From contig NZ_JAUSWV010000001.1 of the NCBI RefSeq assembly GCF_030815485.1, positions 415,048 to 479,047 of the forward strand: a stretch of 64,000 nucleotides of DNA, in the 5' to 3' direction. Position 1 is the first letter of the stretch. Each line of letters begins with the position of its first letter. The notes beneath the pieces are model-generated. The model was not told the origin of the DNA and ran no database searches. It saw only the letters and a list, made by a program, of their open reading frames with translations. Made by a program: the position numbers and the translations under genes. Of this stretch, positions 36,676 to 46,148 are shown in pieces. The DNA comes from Streptomyces rishiriensis. Its GTDB lineage: Bacteria; Actinomycetota; Actinomycetes; Streptomycetales; Streptomycetaceae.

Positions 36676-37449
36676 ATGCTCGACGCCATCCGGGCCGCCA
36701 GGGAGGCCCTGGCCACCGAGCATCTGATCCAGCCCCGCCTCCGTGGCGAACGCGAGGCACTGCGGGTGCTGCTTGCCACCCGTCACGGCGCGGTCCTCGC
36801 CTCCACCGCCGCGATCAACCAGCTCAAGGCTCTGATCGTCTCCGCGCCGGACGAGCTCCGCGCCGAACTGCGCAAGCTCAAGCGCCCCGCCCAGATCACC
36901 CACTGCGTTCACCTCCGCGACCGCCCGGCCCAGGACATCGAGCACCGGATGACGGCGCGGGCCATGCGTTGCACGGCGCAGCGCGTCCAGGCGTTGCAGG
37001 CCGAGGCCAAGGAACTCGAGAACGAGATCCTTGCCTTGGTCCGCCAACAGGCCCCCGAACTTCTCGACTTGTTCGGAGTTGGACCGATCACCGCCGCGCA
37101 GATCTTGGTCAGCTGGTCTCACCAGGGACGATTCCGCTCGGAAGCCGCCTTCGCCTCCTTCGCCGGCGTCTCACCGATCCCTGCCTCGTCCGGGCTGACC
37201 AACCGACACCGACTCAACCGCAGCGGCGACCGGCAGCTCAACCGGGCCATGCACACCATCACCCTCATCCGGGTGCGACTCGATCCCGCCACGAAGACGT
37301 ACGTCGCACGCAAGATCGCCGAAGGGAAGACGGCCCGTGACGCGCAGCGATGCCTCAAGAGGGTGGTCTGCCGCCAGATCTTCAAGATCCTCGAACGTGC
37401 TGAGGGAAGCCAACTCATCGAGGCCGAACAACTCGCTCAAGCGGCTTGA
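36676..37449 (+). pseudogene. IS110-family transposase lacking its catalytic N-terminus
   Basis: 257 open residues: EHLIQPRLRGEREALRVLLA, LALVRQQAPELLDLFGVGPI, RFRSEAAFASFAGVSPIPAS, SGDRQLNRAMHTITLIRVRL, the transposase_20 half with its conserved Ser (SSG). The RuvC-like DEDD half that should precede residue 1 is missing, so it cannot transpose by itself. Confidence 0.8.
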
Positions 37450-37628
37450 CACGACATAGCAGCCTCGGGGGGACGGGCTTTGCGGAGGCTGCCGATTTGA
37501 TCTCGCTCGTGTGGATGGCGAGCGAGGTAGGTCTCGACGGTGGTGCGGATGTGGTCGTGCGACAGTGGCATGGATGTACCTCAGGGGGGCGCGGAGCGGG
37601 AGGTGTCGAGGCGGGGGGGGCGTTCGTG

Positions 37629-38768
37629 TCAGTTCAGCCGCATCCCCTCTGCAGGGACTTCCTCGATCGCGGCTGCGGAAGCGACAGGCAAGCCCCAGCG
37701 CTCCCGCGCGGTCTCGGCAGCGAGTCCCGCTTGCCGCGCTCCGGGCGGGCCCCATCCCAGCAGGGCGGCTGCCTGGGCCGGGGTGGCAAGCAGCCGTGCG
37801 AAGGGGTGGTCTGTGGCGGGGTCGACGGCCGTCGACCCTACGTCGGTCACCCGCGCGGCGAGGCGGAGCCGGGCGTTGGGCCCCACTCCGCTGTAAGCCT
37901 CTCCGGTCTCGTCGAGCACCCAGCCCAGTCGCACCGGATCGGTCAGTGTGAGCTGGGCTTCCTCGGCGGCTTCCCGGTGGAGGGTGTCCTCGGGCGTCCT
38001 GTCCGTCTCCTTTACGGTGCCGCCGGGCAGCATCGGCAGGGCACCCCGGGGACCAGGATCGGCAACGAGGACGACCCTGCCGTCGGGAACGAAGCACCAC
38101 CCCCACGCTTGCTGCACGGGGAGCCGCTCGGGCACGGGGCCGCGGTTGAGGGGGCTGTCCCACAGGGGGCGGTAGCGGACGTGGACGTCATGGTGGTCTA
38201 GCGCCGGGACGTCGAGAATGTGCCGGCCGTCGGCGAGGTGCGCGGTGGCGGTGTTCCCCAGCCGGGCACGGTAGGCGGCGAGCATGATCTGCCCGTCCAC
38301 GGAGCGCAGCCGCTGCACCGCGTCTCGGGTCTCGAAGAAGGCGAACTCAGACAGTTCCTCGCGCGGCAGGCAGATCGCCTCGACCTGGTCGGCGGTGAGG
38401 GTTCCCCCGTCGAAGACGTACCGGATCTCTCCGGGGCAGGGCATGCCGGGCCGGAGGTCGGCGTGGTGTGACGAGAGGGAGTGGACGGCGAGCACGCCCG
38501 TCAGGGGCAGGTTCGGCAGACCCAGTTCCTCGGTGATCTCGCGCCGGCAGGTGTCCAAGGGATGCTCGCCGGGTTCAACGACGCCTCCGGGCAGCAGCCA
38601 CCTGTCGTCCTCGTGGTAGGTGGGGTGGACCAACAGAACGCGGCCGACCTGGTCGGTGATGATTGCGGCGGCGCCGAGCCACACCGCGTGACGGGTTGCG
38701 GCGTACTGCGCTGCTGACAGGGCGGACTGTGAGGCAACTTGTGCTGACGGGGGGAGGGAGGAGGACAT
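37629..38768 (-). CDS. double Nudix hydrolase
   Basis: 379 residues from ATG 38768 with two Nudix domains. The first box is GGVVEPGEHPLDTCRREITE-ELG (about 61-83, consensus GX5EX7REUXEEXGU complete); the second is GGTVKETDRTPEDTLHREAA-EEAQ (about 260-282), in which the final Gly is replaced. The enzymes hydrolyse nucleoside diphosphate-linked substrates. Last gene of a leftward run (phosphotransferase, Nudix, ABC exporter, this gene) associated with the peptide cluster to the right; the role of Nudix proteins there is unknown, possibly house-cleaning of an activated intermediate. Confidence 0.85.
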   Translation of the reverse strand: MSSSLPPSAQVASQSALSAAQYAATRHAVWLGAAAIITDQVGRVLLVHPTYHEDDRWLLPGGVVEPGEHPLDTCRREITEELGLPNLPLTGVLAVHSLSSHHADLRPGMPCPGEIRYVFDGGTLTADQVEAICLPREELSEFAFFETRDAVQRLRSVDGQIMLAAYRARLGNTATAHLADGRHILDVPALDHHDVHVRYRPLWDSPLNRGPVPERLPVQQAWGWCFVPDGRVVLVADPGPRGALPMLPGGTVKETDRTPEDTLHREAAEEAQLTLTDPVRLGWVLDETGEAYSGVGPNARLRLAARVTDVGSTAVDPATDHPFARLLATPAQAAALLGWGPPGARQAGLAAETARERWGLPVASAAAIEEVPAEGMRLN

Positions 38769-38792
38769 GGCTCTGCCTTTCGGTGGGGCGGG

Positions 38793-40781
38793 TCATGCCT
38801 TGTCTACGACGCTGGGCGAAGCAGGCTTCGGGACGTTCGGGGTCGGGGCGTACTGGGCGGCCTGTGTGTCGAACATGGCGGCATATCGGCCACGTGCGGC
38901 GATGAGGTCGTCGTGCGTGCCGTGCTCGGCGAGGCGCCCGTGATTGAGGACGTAGATGTGGTCGGCATGCCGGACGCCGGACATGCGGTGGGTGACCAGA
39001 ACGACGGCCCGGTGCGGGGCGGCGAGGCGGCGGATGCGGTCGAAGGCAGCGATCTCGGCTTCGGGGTCGAGCGCGGAGGTCGGCTCGTCGACAATGAGGA
39101 CGCTGTCCGCCTGCGATGTTGAGCTGCGCCAGTGGGTGCGGGCTAGGCCCACCTTCTGCCATTCGCCGCCGGAGAGTTCGATGGCTCCGCGGAACATGCG
39201 GCCGAGCATGCTGTCCAGGCCGTTGGGGAGTTTGGCGGTGACGGATCCGGCTCCGGCGTAGTCGACGGACGTTTGCAGGTCATGCATCGAGGCGTCGTGG
39301 CCGGGGCGGCCGATGCGGATGTTCATCGCGGCGGTCACGGGCCAGCGCTGGAAGTCCTGGGTGAGAAGCGAGACGCGGTCGAAGACTTGAGAGCGCTCCA
39401 GCTCGCAGACGTCGAACTCGCCCCACTTCACCGACCCGGCGTGAGGGAGGAGTAGACCGGAGAGGATCTTCATCAAGGTGCTTTTGCCGGAGCCGTTCTC
39501 GCCCACCACGGCGATGACCGACCCCATGGGGAAGGTCAGCGTCACGTCGTCTAGGGCCGGTGTATCTCGGTCGGGATACCGGTAGGTGACGTGTTCCAGG
39601 GAGACCTGCTTGACCTGGGTGGGGACGGGACTGCCGGTCTGGGGGATGGCGCGTTGCGCAGCTTCGACCAGGAACTGCCCGTGGTCCCGGACGTAGAGGG
39701 ACTCTTCGTGCAGTTGGTTGATGTTCATGACCAGGGCACCCAGGCTCGCTGACCCGGTCCGTACCGCGATCACGGCAGTGCCTGCGACGGCAAGGCTCAT
39801 GTGCCCGGCCATGATCAGCCAGATCATGGTGCCGTAGGTGCCGGCCATTGCCAGTCCGGACAGTGCGGAGGCGACCCATTCGGTGACGGCCTTGCTGGAG
39901 GCCAGACGTTCCTGTTCCGATTCGGCGCTGGCGGCCATGCGCCGGTACCGGTCGAGGAGGAAGGGACCCACGGCGTGGATGCGAACTTCTAGTGAGGCGG
40001 TGCGTTCGGTGAGGAGGTTGCCGATGAGGCGGCTGGCCCGCAGGTGCTCGATCCAGCTCATCATCGACACGTAGCGTTCCTGGGCCACCCGCATGGCGCC
40101 CCACCCGCGGGGTGCGGCGATGACCAGCAGCATGGGCAGCAGCGCTGGATGCAGGACGGTGAGCACACCGGCCGTGGCGATCAGCGAGATACTGCTGTTC
40201 AGCGCGGAGACACAGGCGCCGATCATGCGGCGCGCGGAGGCGGGCCCGTACTGGGCGATGTCGATCAGACGACGGAAGTCCGGGTCGTCGATGGCTTCGA
40301 GTTCGACGGCGGTGGCCGCGGCCAGGTACTGGGTGGTGGCGATCCGCTCGACCTTTGGCTCCAGGCGGCCAGCCCGAGAGGTCGACCAGCCGGCCAGGGC
40401 GGAGTTGACGACGGCGACGCCGGCGGCGGCGAGCAGTCCCGGCAGCAAGGCGTGCAGCCGCTCGACAGCGTCTCCGCCCCCTAACAGCGCGTGCATGACC
40501 GCGTTGACGGCAAGCAGGCCGACCGCGGCGGCGATGCCCTGGCCGAGTTCGCTGATCGCCACTGCCACGAGGGCGCGGCGATCCGCGCTCCAGGCCATCC
40601 GCAGGGCAGCACCGACGAGTCTGGGCATCTGGCGCAGCGCTGATCGCATGGTCAAGTCCAGGCCCGCGTGCTCGTGTTGGGACCAGCCCATGTCGTAGCG
40701 CAACGGCCCGCCGAAGAGCTCGCGTTCTGCCTCGGACACCTGGGGCTCCGCCATGCGGACCTTGCCGAAGAATCGCTTCAC
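38793..40781 (-). CDS. ABC exporter, fused membrane and ATPase domains
   Basis: 662 residues from GTG 40781, overlapping the Nudix stop (GTGA) with GGGAGG upstream. Residues ~50-350 form the exporter membrane domain (LGQGIAAAVGLLAVNAVMHA, LLPMLLVIAAPRGWGAMRVA and others). The ATPase has VVGENGSGKSTLMKILSGLL (about 424-443), an ELSGGEWQKVGLAR signature, VLIVDEPTSALDPEAEIAAF (Walker B) and a switch His (LVTHRMSG). It works as a homodimer in the membrane, most likely exporting the peptide product of the adjacent lanthipeptide-type genes. No peptidase C39 domain is present. Confidence 0.88.
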   Translation of the reverse strand: MKRFFGKVRMAEPQVSEAERELFGGPLRYDMGWSQHEHAGLDLTMRSALRQMPRLVGAALRMAWSADRRALVAVAISELGQGIAAAVGLLAVNAVMHALLGGGDAVERLHALLPGLLAAAGVAVVNSALAGWSTSRAGRLEPKVERIATTQYLAAATAVELEAIDDPDFRRLIDIAQYGPASARRMIGACVSALNSSISLIATAGVLTVLHPALLPMLLVIAAPRGWGAMRVAQERYVSMMSWIEHLRASRLIGNLLTERTASLEVRIHAVGPFLLDRYRRMAASAESEQERLASSKAVTEWVASALSGLAMAGTYGTMIWLIMAGHMSLAVAGTAVIAVRTGSASLGALVMNINQLHEESLYVRDHGQFLVEAAQRAIPQTGSPVPTQVKQVSLEHVTYRYPDRDTPALDDVTLTFPMGSVIAVVGENGSGKSTLMKILSGLLLPHAGSVKWGEFDVCELERSQVFDRVSLLTQDFQRWPVTAAMNIRIGRPGHDASMHDLQTSVDYAGAGSVTAKLPNGLDSMLGRMFRGAIELSGGEWQKVGLARTHWRSSTSQADSVLIVDEPTSALDPEAEIAAFDRIRRLAAPHRAVVLVTHRMSGVRHADHIYVLNHGRLAEHGTHDDLIAARGRYAAMFDTQAAQYAPTPNVPKPASPSVVDKA

Positions 40782-41248
40782 TCGCTGCCTCCCTGCGTCG
40801 GCCAGTTCAGAGCCCGGTAGGACGGGCCGTGGGTGATCATGTGGAAGATGGCGTTGGTGTACGGGTGGCAGTCCGGCGGGGGCATCTCCATCGACACCCA
40901 GAACAAGCCCTCGTGCTTGTCCGGCTCGGCGTTGTGCGGCTCGCCCGCCCAGGACTGGGCGACGAAGACGGCGGTGACCCGGTCCGGGCCGTCGCCGGAT
41001 TCGTGGTGGTGAATGAGGCCGCAGAACTCCTGTTGCTCGGCGCTGATGCGAACCCCCGTCTCTTCTTCCGCTTCGCGCCGCGCGGCGTGGTCGAGCGGTT
41101 CGCCGGCTTCCAGATGGCCACCAACGATGGTGAGTTGTCCCGGTGCGAGGGCGGCCTCCGGTTTGCGACGTACGCACAGGGCTGCGCCGTTCGAGCGGAG
41201 CAGGACTTGGGCCACGTCAGCGATCAGCAGGTGACGCGCGTCACTCAC
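40778..41248 (-). CDS. Nudix hydrolase
   Basis: 156 residues from GTG 41248, overlapping the phosphotransferase stop. Nudix box GGHLEAGEPLDHAARREAEE-ETG is complete (about residues 38-60). ALCVRRKPEAALAPGQLTIV precedes it. It is translationally coupled on both sides. A degenerate paralogue lies 1.2 kb to the right at 42475-42770. Confidence 0.85.
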   Translation of the reverse strand: MSDARHLLIADVAQVLLRSNGAALCVRRKPEAALAPGQLTIVGGHLEAGEPLDHAARREAEEETGVRISAEQQEFCGLIHHHESGDGPDRVTAVFVAQSWAGEPHNAEPDKHEGLFWVSMEMPPPDCHPYTNAIFHMITHGPSYRALNWPTQGGSE

Positions 41249-42120
41249 AGACGGCTCTCCTGTAGCAGGCGTTCGACGGTGCGCCGGCCGCGCGCGGTCA
41301 CAAGCGGATCGCCGTGCCGGGGGCCGTAGGCGAGGGCGCTGGCGGCGTCAGCTGCTGCGAACGCTGTCAGCGCGTATTCCTCTGCCTCGGATAGAGGCCG
41401 GCCGTACCCCTCGAACAGGGCGGTCCGCAGTTCGGGATGGTCCGGCCACAGCGAGGTGGCGAGTTTGACGAAGTCGGTGACATGGGGGCCCGGTTCACTG
41501 CGTTCGAAGTCGATCAGGGTGCAGCGCTGGCCGTTCCAGAGCAGGTTGCGCTCCCAGAAGTCCCCGTGCCGCCACCCGGCCGGTAGCGGTCCGCAGCCGG
41601 GCAGCGCGTCCACCAGGTGCCGCAGCAGGTCGGCTTCCGTAGTGGACAGGTGGTCGCCGGCCTTGGCGAGGTGTTTGTCCAGGCCGGCCACTGTGTTCTC
41701 GACGACTGTGTCGGCTTCCGGCTGGACGAGGGGGCCGGTCATGGCGTCGTGGAAGCGGCGCAGGAGCTGCCCGGCTTGCCGGTGAGCCGTGCGGCGGCGC
41801 GCGGGTGACTCATCCTCCTTCAACGGCTCGCCGTCCACGGCGGTCAGGATGAGGGCGAGCAGCTCCGCGGAACGGTCGCGCAGCACCGGGGCATTGCCGT
41901 GACCGAGGTGAGGAACGGCCACCCGGTAGGCACGGGTCTCGCGCGTATACAGGACCGGTTTGGGCGCCACTTTCACGTAGTGGTAGCCGGTGGGTCCAGT
42001 CACCCTCCATACCTGGGAGTTGTCGCGGTCGTGCGAGGAGTCCCGCACATCGTCCAGGGGGCCCAGCACGCTCTCCACCCAGGCGTGGAGCGGGGAGGGA
42101 AGACGAGCGGAGTCCGTCAT
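41245..42120 (-). CDS. aminoglycoside-phosphotransferase-family kinase
   Basis: 291 residues from ATG 42120. Kinase-like APH fold: YHYVKVAPKPVLYTRETRAY (ATP-binding Lys), WRHGDFWERNLLWNGQRC (Brenner HGDxxxxN motif, ~183-191), LIDFERSEPGPHVTDF (metal-binding Asp). It phosphorylates a hydroxyl of a small molecule; in RiPP-type clusters such kinases may tailor or activate the product, but self-resistance is also possible. Coupled by ATGA to a small ORF upstream and by GTGA to a Nudix gene downstream. Confidence 0.85.
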   Translation of the reverse strand: MTDSARLPSPLHAWVESVLGPLDDVRDSSHDRDNSQVWRVTGPTGYHYVKVAPKPVLYTRETRAYRVAVPHLGHGNAPVLRDRSAELLALILTAVDGEPLKEDESPARRRTAHRQAGQLLRRFHDAMTGPLVQPEADTVVENTVAGLDKHLAKAGDHLSTTEADLLRHLVDALPGCGPLPAGWRHGDFWERNLLWNGQRCTLIDFERSEPGPHVTDFVKLATSLWPDHPELRTALFEGYGRPLSEAEEYALTAFAAADAASALAYGPRHGDPLVTARGRRTVERLLQESRL

Positions 42121-42260
42121 GCGAGGTACCTCGTATCCGGTCGTGATCCGTCGGCGAGCAGGGCGGCGCGGTCGGAGGCAAGGTGAAGGCTGGCGCCCGA
42201 GGAGGCAGTGGTGTTTTCGAACGCAGGATGAACGAGCGCAGGGCGGCGTACGGGATGCAT
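42117..42260 (-). CDS. 47-residue peptide, candidate RiPP precursor
   Basis: ATG 42260 has a textbook GAGGAG five bases upstream, and its TGA overlaps the kinase ATG (ATGA). The peptide starts MHPVRRPALVHPAFE and has a Thr/Ser cluster NTTASSGAS in the middle and RPDTRYLA at the end. Size and position fit a leader/core peptide for the modifying genes around it; Ser and Thr are the substrates of lanthionine-type dehydration. It has no Cys, so no thioether ring could form within it. No family is recognised, and a simple coupling ORF is the alternative. Confidence 0.5.
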   Translation of the reverse strand: MHPVRRPALVHPAFENTTASSGASLHLASDRAALLADGSRPDTRYLA

Positions 42261-42344
42261 GGGGGCTCCTCGGAGCGAGATGCGGACAGGTGATCGGGTA
42301 ACGGCGAGTCTGCTGTCGCCGTAACGGGTGGAGGCGGGCGAAAT

Positions 42345-42425
42345 CTAGAACCTGATTTCGAATAGCGGGCCCTCTCCTTCTGTGGCCGTGTGGGGCGGGC
42401 TGTGATGCTGTGTTCGATCACTCAT
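42345..42425 (-). CDS. 26-residue ORF ending FEIRF, possible truncated leader peptide
   Basis: ATG 42425, with AGGAGG 13 bases upstream (long spacing). The peptide MSDRTQHHSPPHTATEGEGP then LFEIRF ends in a stop. FxLD-class precursors contain FDLDIRV-like motifs in the leader, so this may be a leader whose core was lost through the TAG. Evidence is thin. Confidence 0.3.
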   Translation of the reverse strand: MSDRTQHHSPPHTATEGEGPLFEIRF

Positions 42426-42474
42426 GTGGGTTGCGGTACCTCCTGTGGGGGATTGCCGGGGGTCGCCTGGTCGG

Positions 42475-42770
42475 TCATGGCGTGGCGAGGTCTGGGCGGA
42501 GGGCGATTGTGTCGCGAAGGAGGCTGCGCTTGGAGTAGAAGGTGGGCTCGGCCGCCCAGCCGTGACCGGCGAGGTATTCGCAGAGCCAGCTGTCGATCCG
42601 CTGCTTGGTTGCCTCCAGATGGCCTGCGATAACGGTGAGTTGTTCTGGTGCCAGGTCCGTGTCGGGTCTGCGGTGCATGCACAGGGCAGTGCCGTTCGCA
42701 GGGGCAGGATCTGCGCCGCGTCCGCGCTCAGCGGGTGAGGAGTTCTCTTCAACGCCGTCCCTCCTGCATC
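42475..42770 (-). pseudogene. degenerate Nudix N-terminus
   Basis: Frames read LSADAAQILPLR, then LCMHRRPDTDLAPEQLTVIA-GHLEA, closely parallel to ALCVRRKPEAALAPGQLTIV-GGHLEA of the Nudix gene at 40778-41248. The Nudix box itself is replaced by unrelated sequence. Probably a partial duplication. Confidence 0.6.
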
Positions 42771-42862
42771 AGTTGCTTGACGGTGGCCCGGTCGCGCATG
42801 CCCACAGGCCGGTCACGCAGGCGGAGCGTTGCCTGACCTGTCGTGTAGACGAAGTCACCGTG

Positions 42863-43968
42863 TCAGGCGTTATGCCCTGGCCTTGGGCCGTTTGCTCGGC
42901 TGGGTGAGGCAGGTGTCCGGTTCGCGCGGATCACCTCGTCACTGAGCCGTAGGGCTCGCAGCAGTTGGGCGCGATGCGGGGCGGGCAGGGCACCGCTGTC
43001 GAACGCGCAGGCGCGGACGAGTTTGCGGGCTGCCTGGGTCTCCTTGGCGGGCACCAGTTGAGTGAAGCGGGAGTTCGCCAGGCACTCGCGCGCGGCGTAG
43101 CCGTCGGCCGCGACGGTGCCTCTGCCGTGCAGTTCCTCGGCGATGTGATGTGCCGCAAGACTGTTGGGCTGGTCGTGGAGATCGAGGATGGTCAGGCCGA
43201 GCCGAGTGTCGAACACGGTCGTGCCGGGATCGGGCTGGCGTTGGACGTAGTTGTCCACCAGTTCGGAGAGCAGGGGCCCGACCGGGTGATGAGTGAGCTG
43301 ATGGCACATCACCGCCAGGTAGGACGTGACGGCGTTTTCCCAGGGCTCGCCGGGTGTCGTCTGCGCCACGAGGCTGGCTGCGTCAGCCGGGTCGTGGCCG
43401 AGGGCCGCGACGACGGCGACCTGGCGGCCGTCGAGCATGCGCTGTCCGATGCCGTTGTGCTGTTCGATGTGGGCCAAGGCATCGTCCCAGCGGCCTGCGG
43501 TGGTCAGGGTGCGGGTGCCGTCGGCCAGGATCACCCGCCACAGCCAGGCGCGTACCTCGTGGCGGTCGCTGTCGCTGGTAGTCAGCCTGGCGGGTATGCG
43601 GATGCCCTCGACCTGGGCGTCTGTGCCGTCGCTGATGGCTTTGTAGAGCGTGAGCAGGCGGTGCCTGCCGTGCTCGGTGCTACCGGTTCGAGAGCCCGGA
43701 TCGCGGTCATGGCCGGGAGTGGCTTGGCAGGAAGGTAGGCGGCGGCGTGCTGGTGGCACCACGTGCGTGCGAGATGGGGAAGCCCGATGTCGGAGGCGAG
43801 GAGAGCGGCCTGGTTGTAGACCGAGGACGCCAGGCCCGGGTCCTCTTTGGCCACCGCGAAGTCGGAGAGTTCGACCAGGGCGTTGACGCGTCGCGGGAGG
43901 GGCAGGCAGGTGGGGCGGAAGCGAGAAATGAGGGGGAAGCGCTGGGTTATGGGGCCGTGCGGGTCCAT
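42863..43968 (-). pseudogene. helical-repeat (TPR-like) protein of the peptide cluster, frameshifted
   Basis: From ATG 43968 (GGGGAGACC upstream) the protein reads RVNALVELSDFAVAKEDPGL, SSVYNQAALLASDIGLPHLA, RTWCHQHAAAYLPAKPLPAM, then shifts frame near 43690 and continues RHRLLTLYKAISDGTDAQVE, DALAHIEQHNGIGQRMLDGR, LIRACAF-type helices to the stop. The join suggests a small deletion. Homologous TPR-like genes often accompany FxLD methyltransferase genes; function unknown. Confidence 0.6.
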
Positions 43969-44049
43969 GAGGTCTCCCCAGGAAGTGAACGGCGAGGAGT
44001 ACGGCGTGGGGTGCCCGCTGGCGGGCGGCGGACATCCCACGCTGATGGG

Positions 44050-46131
44050 CTACTGCCAGGTGACAAGGACGCGGTTCAGCGGGGTGTTGAGAAGGAAGAC
44101 ACCGGGCTGCGGCTCGATCGCAGGGCCGTCGAGCGGAAGGATCTCGAACGTTGCTTCACGGCCGCGGTAGGCGCGGTCCCAGGTGCGGATGGCGTCGGCG
44201 ACCTTCGCGACCAGTTCCTCGCTGCCGGGTCCGTGGCCGATGACGCCGAACTCCCAGAGCTTGCCGCCCTCGGGAGTCTTCTTCTCGGAAGGGCGCCGGG
44301 CGAGGTAGGTGACCGCGCCCTTGTCCACGGCCGCCGTGGAGGACGGGTACGGGTCCTCGGTCAGCACGGTGCCCTTGGCGGTCGCAGGGAACAGCATACG
44401 GATCAGCCCGCAGGGCAGGGAGCAGGAGACGAACAGCTCCATCCACTCCGGGCTCTCCATGGCGCGGACCGTCATGCCGGTCCGCTCCTCGATGCGCGGC
44501 TCGTCCAGGACACCGGTGAGGGCGTCGGCGTCGATCTGCTGCCCGGCGGGAGCCTGGAGCCGTACGGTGCCGTCCGCGGTGAGCGGGACGATGCGCCGGT
44601 CGTCGTCGGCGATTCCGCGCCTGAGCGGCATGAAGGTGTTCATCTGCGAGCCGCACGACAGCCACCGCCCGTCGCGCTCCTTGTAGACGATGGAGCGCGA
44701 GACGCTGCCCTTGAGCCGCTGAGGGGTGACGAGCCGGCCGCCGGGGGCGAGTTGTGCGAGCCAGGCGTGCGGGATGCCGTGCGCGCCCACGGTGGCGATG
44801 ATCCGGTCGTACGGTGCTCCCTCGGCGTGGCCGAGGGCTCCGTCGCGGGTCAGGGCCTCGACGTGGGTGAAGCCGGTGGCGGCGAGGTGTTCGCGGGCGC
44901 CCTGGACCAGGTCGTCATCGACGTCGAGGGTCGTGACGTGTCCGTCGGGGCCGACGATGTGGCCGATCAGGGCGGCGTTGTATCCGGTGCCGGCACCGAG
45001 TTCGAGGATGCGCTCACCGGGCTGGGCCTGGAGCTGGTCCAGCATGAGGGCGACGACGTCGGGCTGGGAGGCGCAGGAGATCGATGTGCCGTCGGTGTCG
45101 TACTTGATGTTGACCGGCGCGTTGGCGTAGGCGTCGCTGAGCGGCGCTTGCGGGACGAACAGGTGCCGGGGCACGGTGCGCAGGGCGGTTTCGACCGCTG
45201 GGGTGCGGGCGTGGCCGTTGGCCTGGATCTTGTCTACAAGGGTGTTGCGGAGCCGGGCGGCCTCGTCGGCTTCGGGCGCGGTGAGCGTGGCGGTGTTCAC
45301 TGCCCCGACGCTATCGGCCTGGGAACCGGTTACTGCCGTGGACGCGGTGTTGTCACTTGATCTCATGACTGCCTCTCGTGCGATGTGGAACAGGGTGTGC
45401 TGATCCGCGGTGGGCAGACCTGCACGGTTGGCGTGGAAGATCACGTGGTGGGCGATGACGGCGCGTAGACCGCGGGTCAGTTCGCCTTGGAGGGCCAGGT
45501 AGGCCAGCGTGGTACCGGCGCGCTCGAAGGCGGCGATCCACTCGGTGTGGCCGTCGAGCGGGCCTCCTGCCCGGCACAGGCTGAGGGCTTCGGCGGACAT
45601 CAACGTCTGCATGGCCGCCGGCAGAGCGAGGGACCGCTCGAGGACGGGCGCGCCGGGGCCCGGGCGCAGAGCAGCAGCCTTGGCCCAGGCGTCTCCTTGC
45701 TCGAACCAGTCGAGGTTCGCGGCGCGCATCAGGCTGCACATCAGCAGAACGGCCGTCTCGCGGCGGCCCAACGTTCGTGGCCATGGCCGGTAGTTGAGCA
45801 GGTGGCGGCTGTCCTCGTGGAAGAGGGCGTGCGCAGCCGTCATCGCGGCGGCACCGCCGAACGCGTCGGTCTCCGGTTCGTAGATGCCGGTCGTCCAGGA
45901 CTGCGCGATGTTGTCGCGGACCAGGCTGTCCAGCACCGCCGTCACGGCCGGGACCGGGCGGTCGGCGAGGTATCGCAGGGGCCAGGGCTGCTTGTTCATG
46001 AACCACCAGCCGGTGAGCTGCTGGCCTTCTGCCTTGAGGAGTACCGGTGCGATGCGGTCGGCGGCGGCTCGCCGCGCGGTCTGCCGGTCGGGGAAGGTGA
46101 TGTTGTGCTGCTGCCAGCGGTCGGGGGGCAT
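44050..46131 (-). CDS. SpaB_C (thiopeptide-type) domain fused to FxLD-system methyltransferase
   Basis: 693 residues from ATG 46131 (AGAGGAAACTGG upstream). Residues ~1-255 match the thiopeptide-type/SpaB C-terminal domain that in lanthipeptide dehydratases eliminates glutamate (DRWQQHNITFPDRQTARRAA, GWWFMNKQPWPLRYL, HEDSRHLLNYR). Residues ~290-693 are a protein-L-isoaspartate-O-methyltransferase-like enzyme: VPRHLFVPQAPLSDAYANAP, ISCASQPDVVALMLDQLQAQ, ERILELGAGTGYNAALIGH (SAM site ~373-390), then a C-terminal domain seen in 'methyltransferase, FxLD system' proteins. Both parts share one uninterrupted frame. No dehydratase N-terminal (glutamylation) gene remains in the window, so the pathway is incomplete. 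Confidence 0.82.
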   Translation of the reverse strand: MPPDRWQQHNITFPDRQTARRAAADRIAPVLLKAEGQQLTGWWFMNKQPWPLRYLADRPVPAVTAVLDSLVRDNIAQSWTTGIYEPETDAFGGAAAMTAAHALFHEDSRHLLNYRPWPRTLGRRETAVLLMCSLMRAANLDWFEQGDAWAKAAALRPGPGAPVLERSLALPAAMQTLMSAEALSLCRAGGPLDGHTEWIAAFERAGTTLAYLALQGELTRGLRAVIAHHVIFHANRAGLPTADQHTLFHIAREAVMRSSDNTASTAVTGSQADSVGAVNTATLTAPEADEAARLRNTLVDKIQANGHARTPAVETALRTVPRHLFVPQAPLSDAYANAPVNIKYDTDGTSISCASQPDVVALMLDQLQAQPGERILELGAGTGYNAALIGHIVGPDGHVTTLDVDDDLVQGAREHLAATGFTHVEALTRDGALGHAEGAPYDRIIATVGAHGIPHAWLAQLAPGGRLVTPQRLKGSVSRSIVYKERDGRWLSCGSQMNTFMPLRRGIADDDRRIVPLTADGTVRLQAPAGQQIDADALTGVLDEPRIEERTGMTVRAMESPEWMELFVSCSLPCGLIRMLFPATAKGTVLTEDPYPSSTAAVDKGAVTYLARRPSEKKTPEGGKLWEFGVIGHGPGSEELVAKVADAIRTWDRAYRGREATFEILPLDGPAIEPQPGVFLLNTPLNRVLVTWQ

Positions 46132-46148
46132 CCAGTTTCCTCTCGGGG

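Noticed and set aside
37446..37628. Gene between the IS110 remnant and the double Nudix gene
   Set aside because: Only short frames with shadow-like composition; probably IS110 end sequence and spacer.
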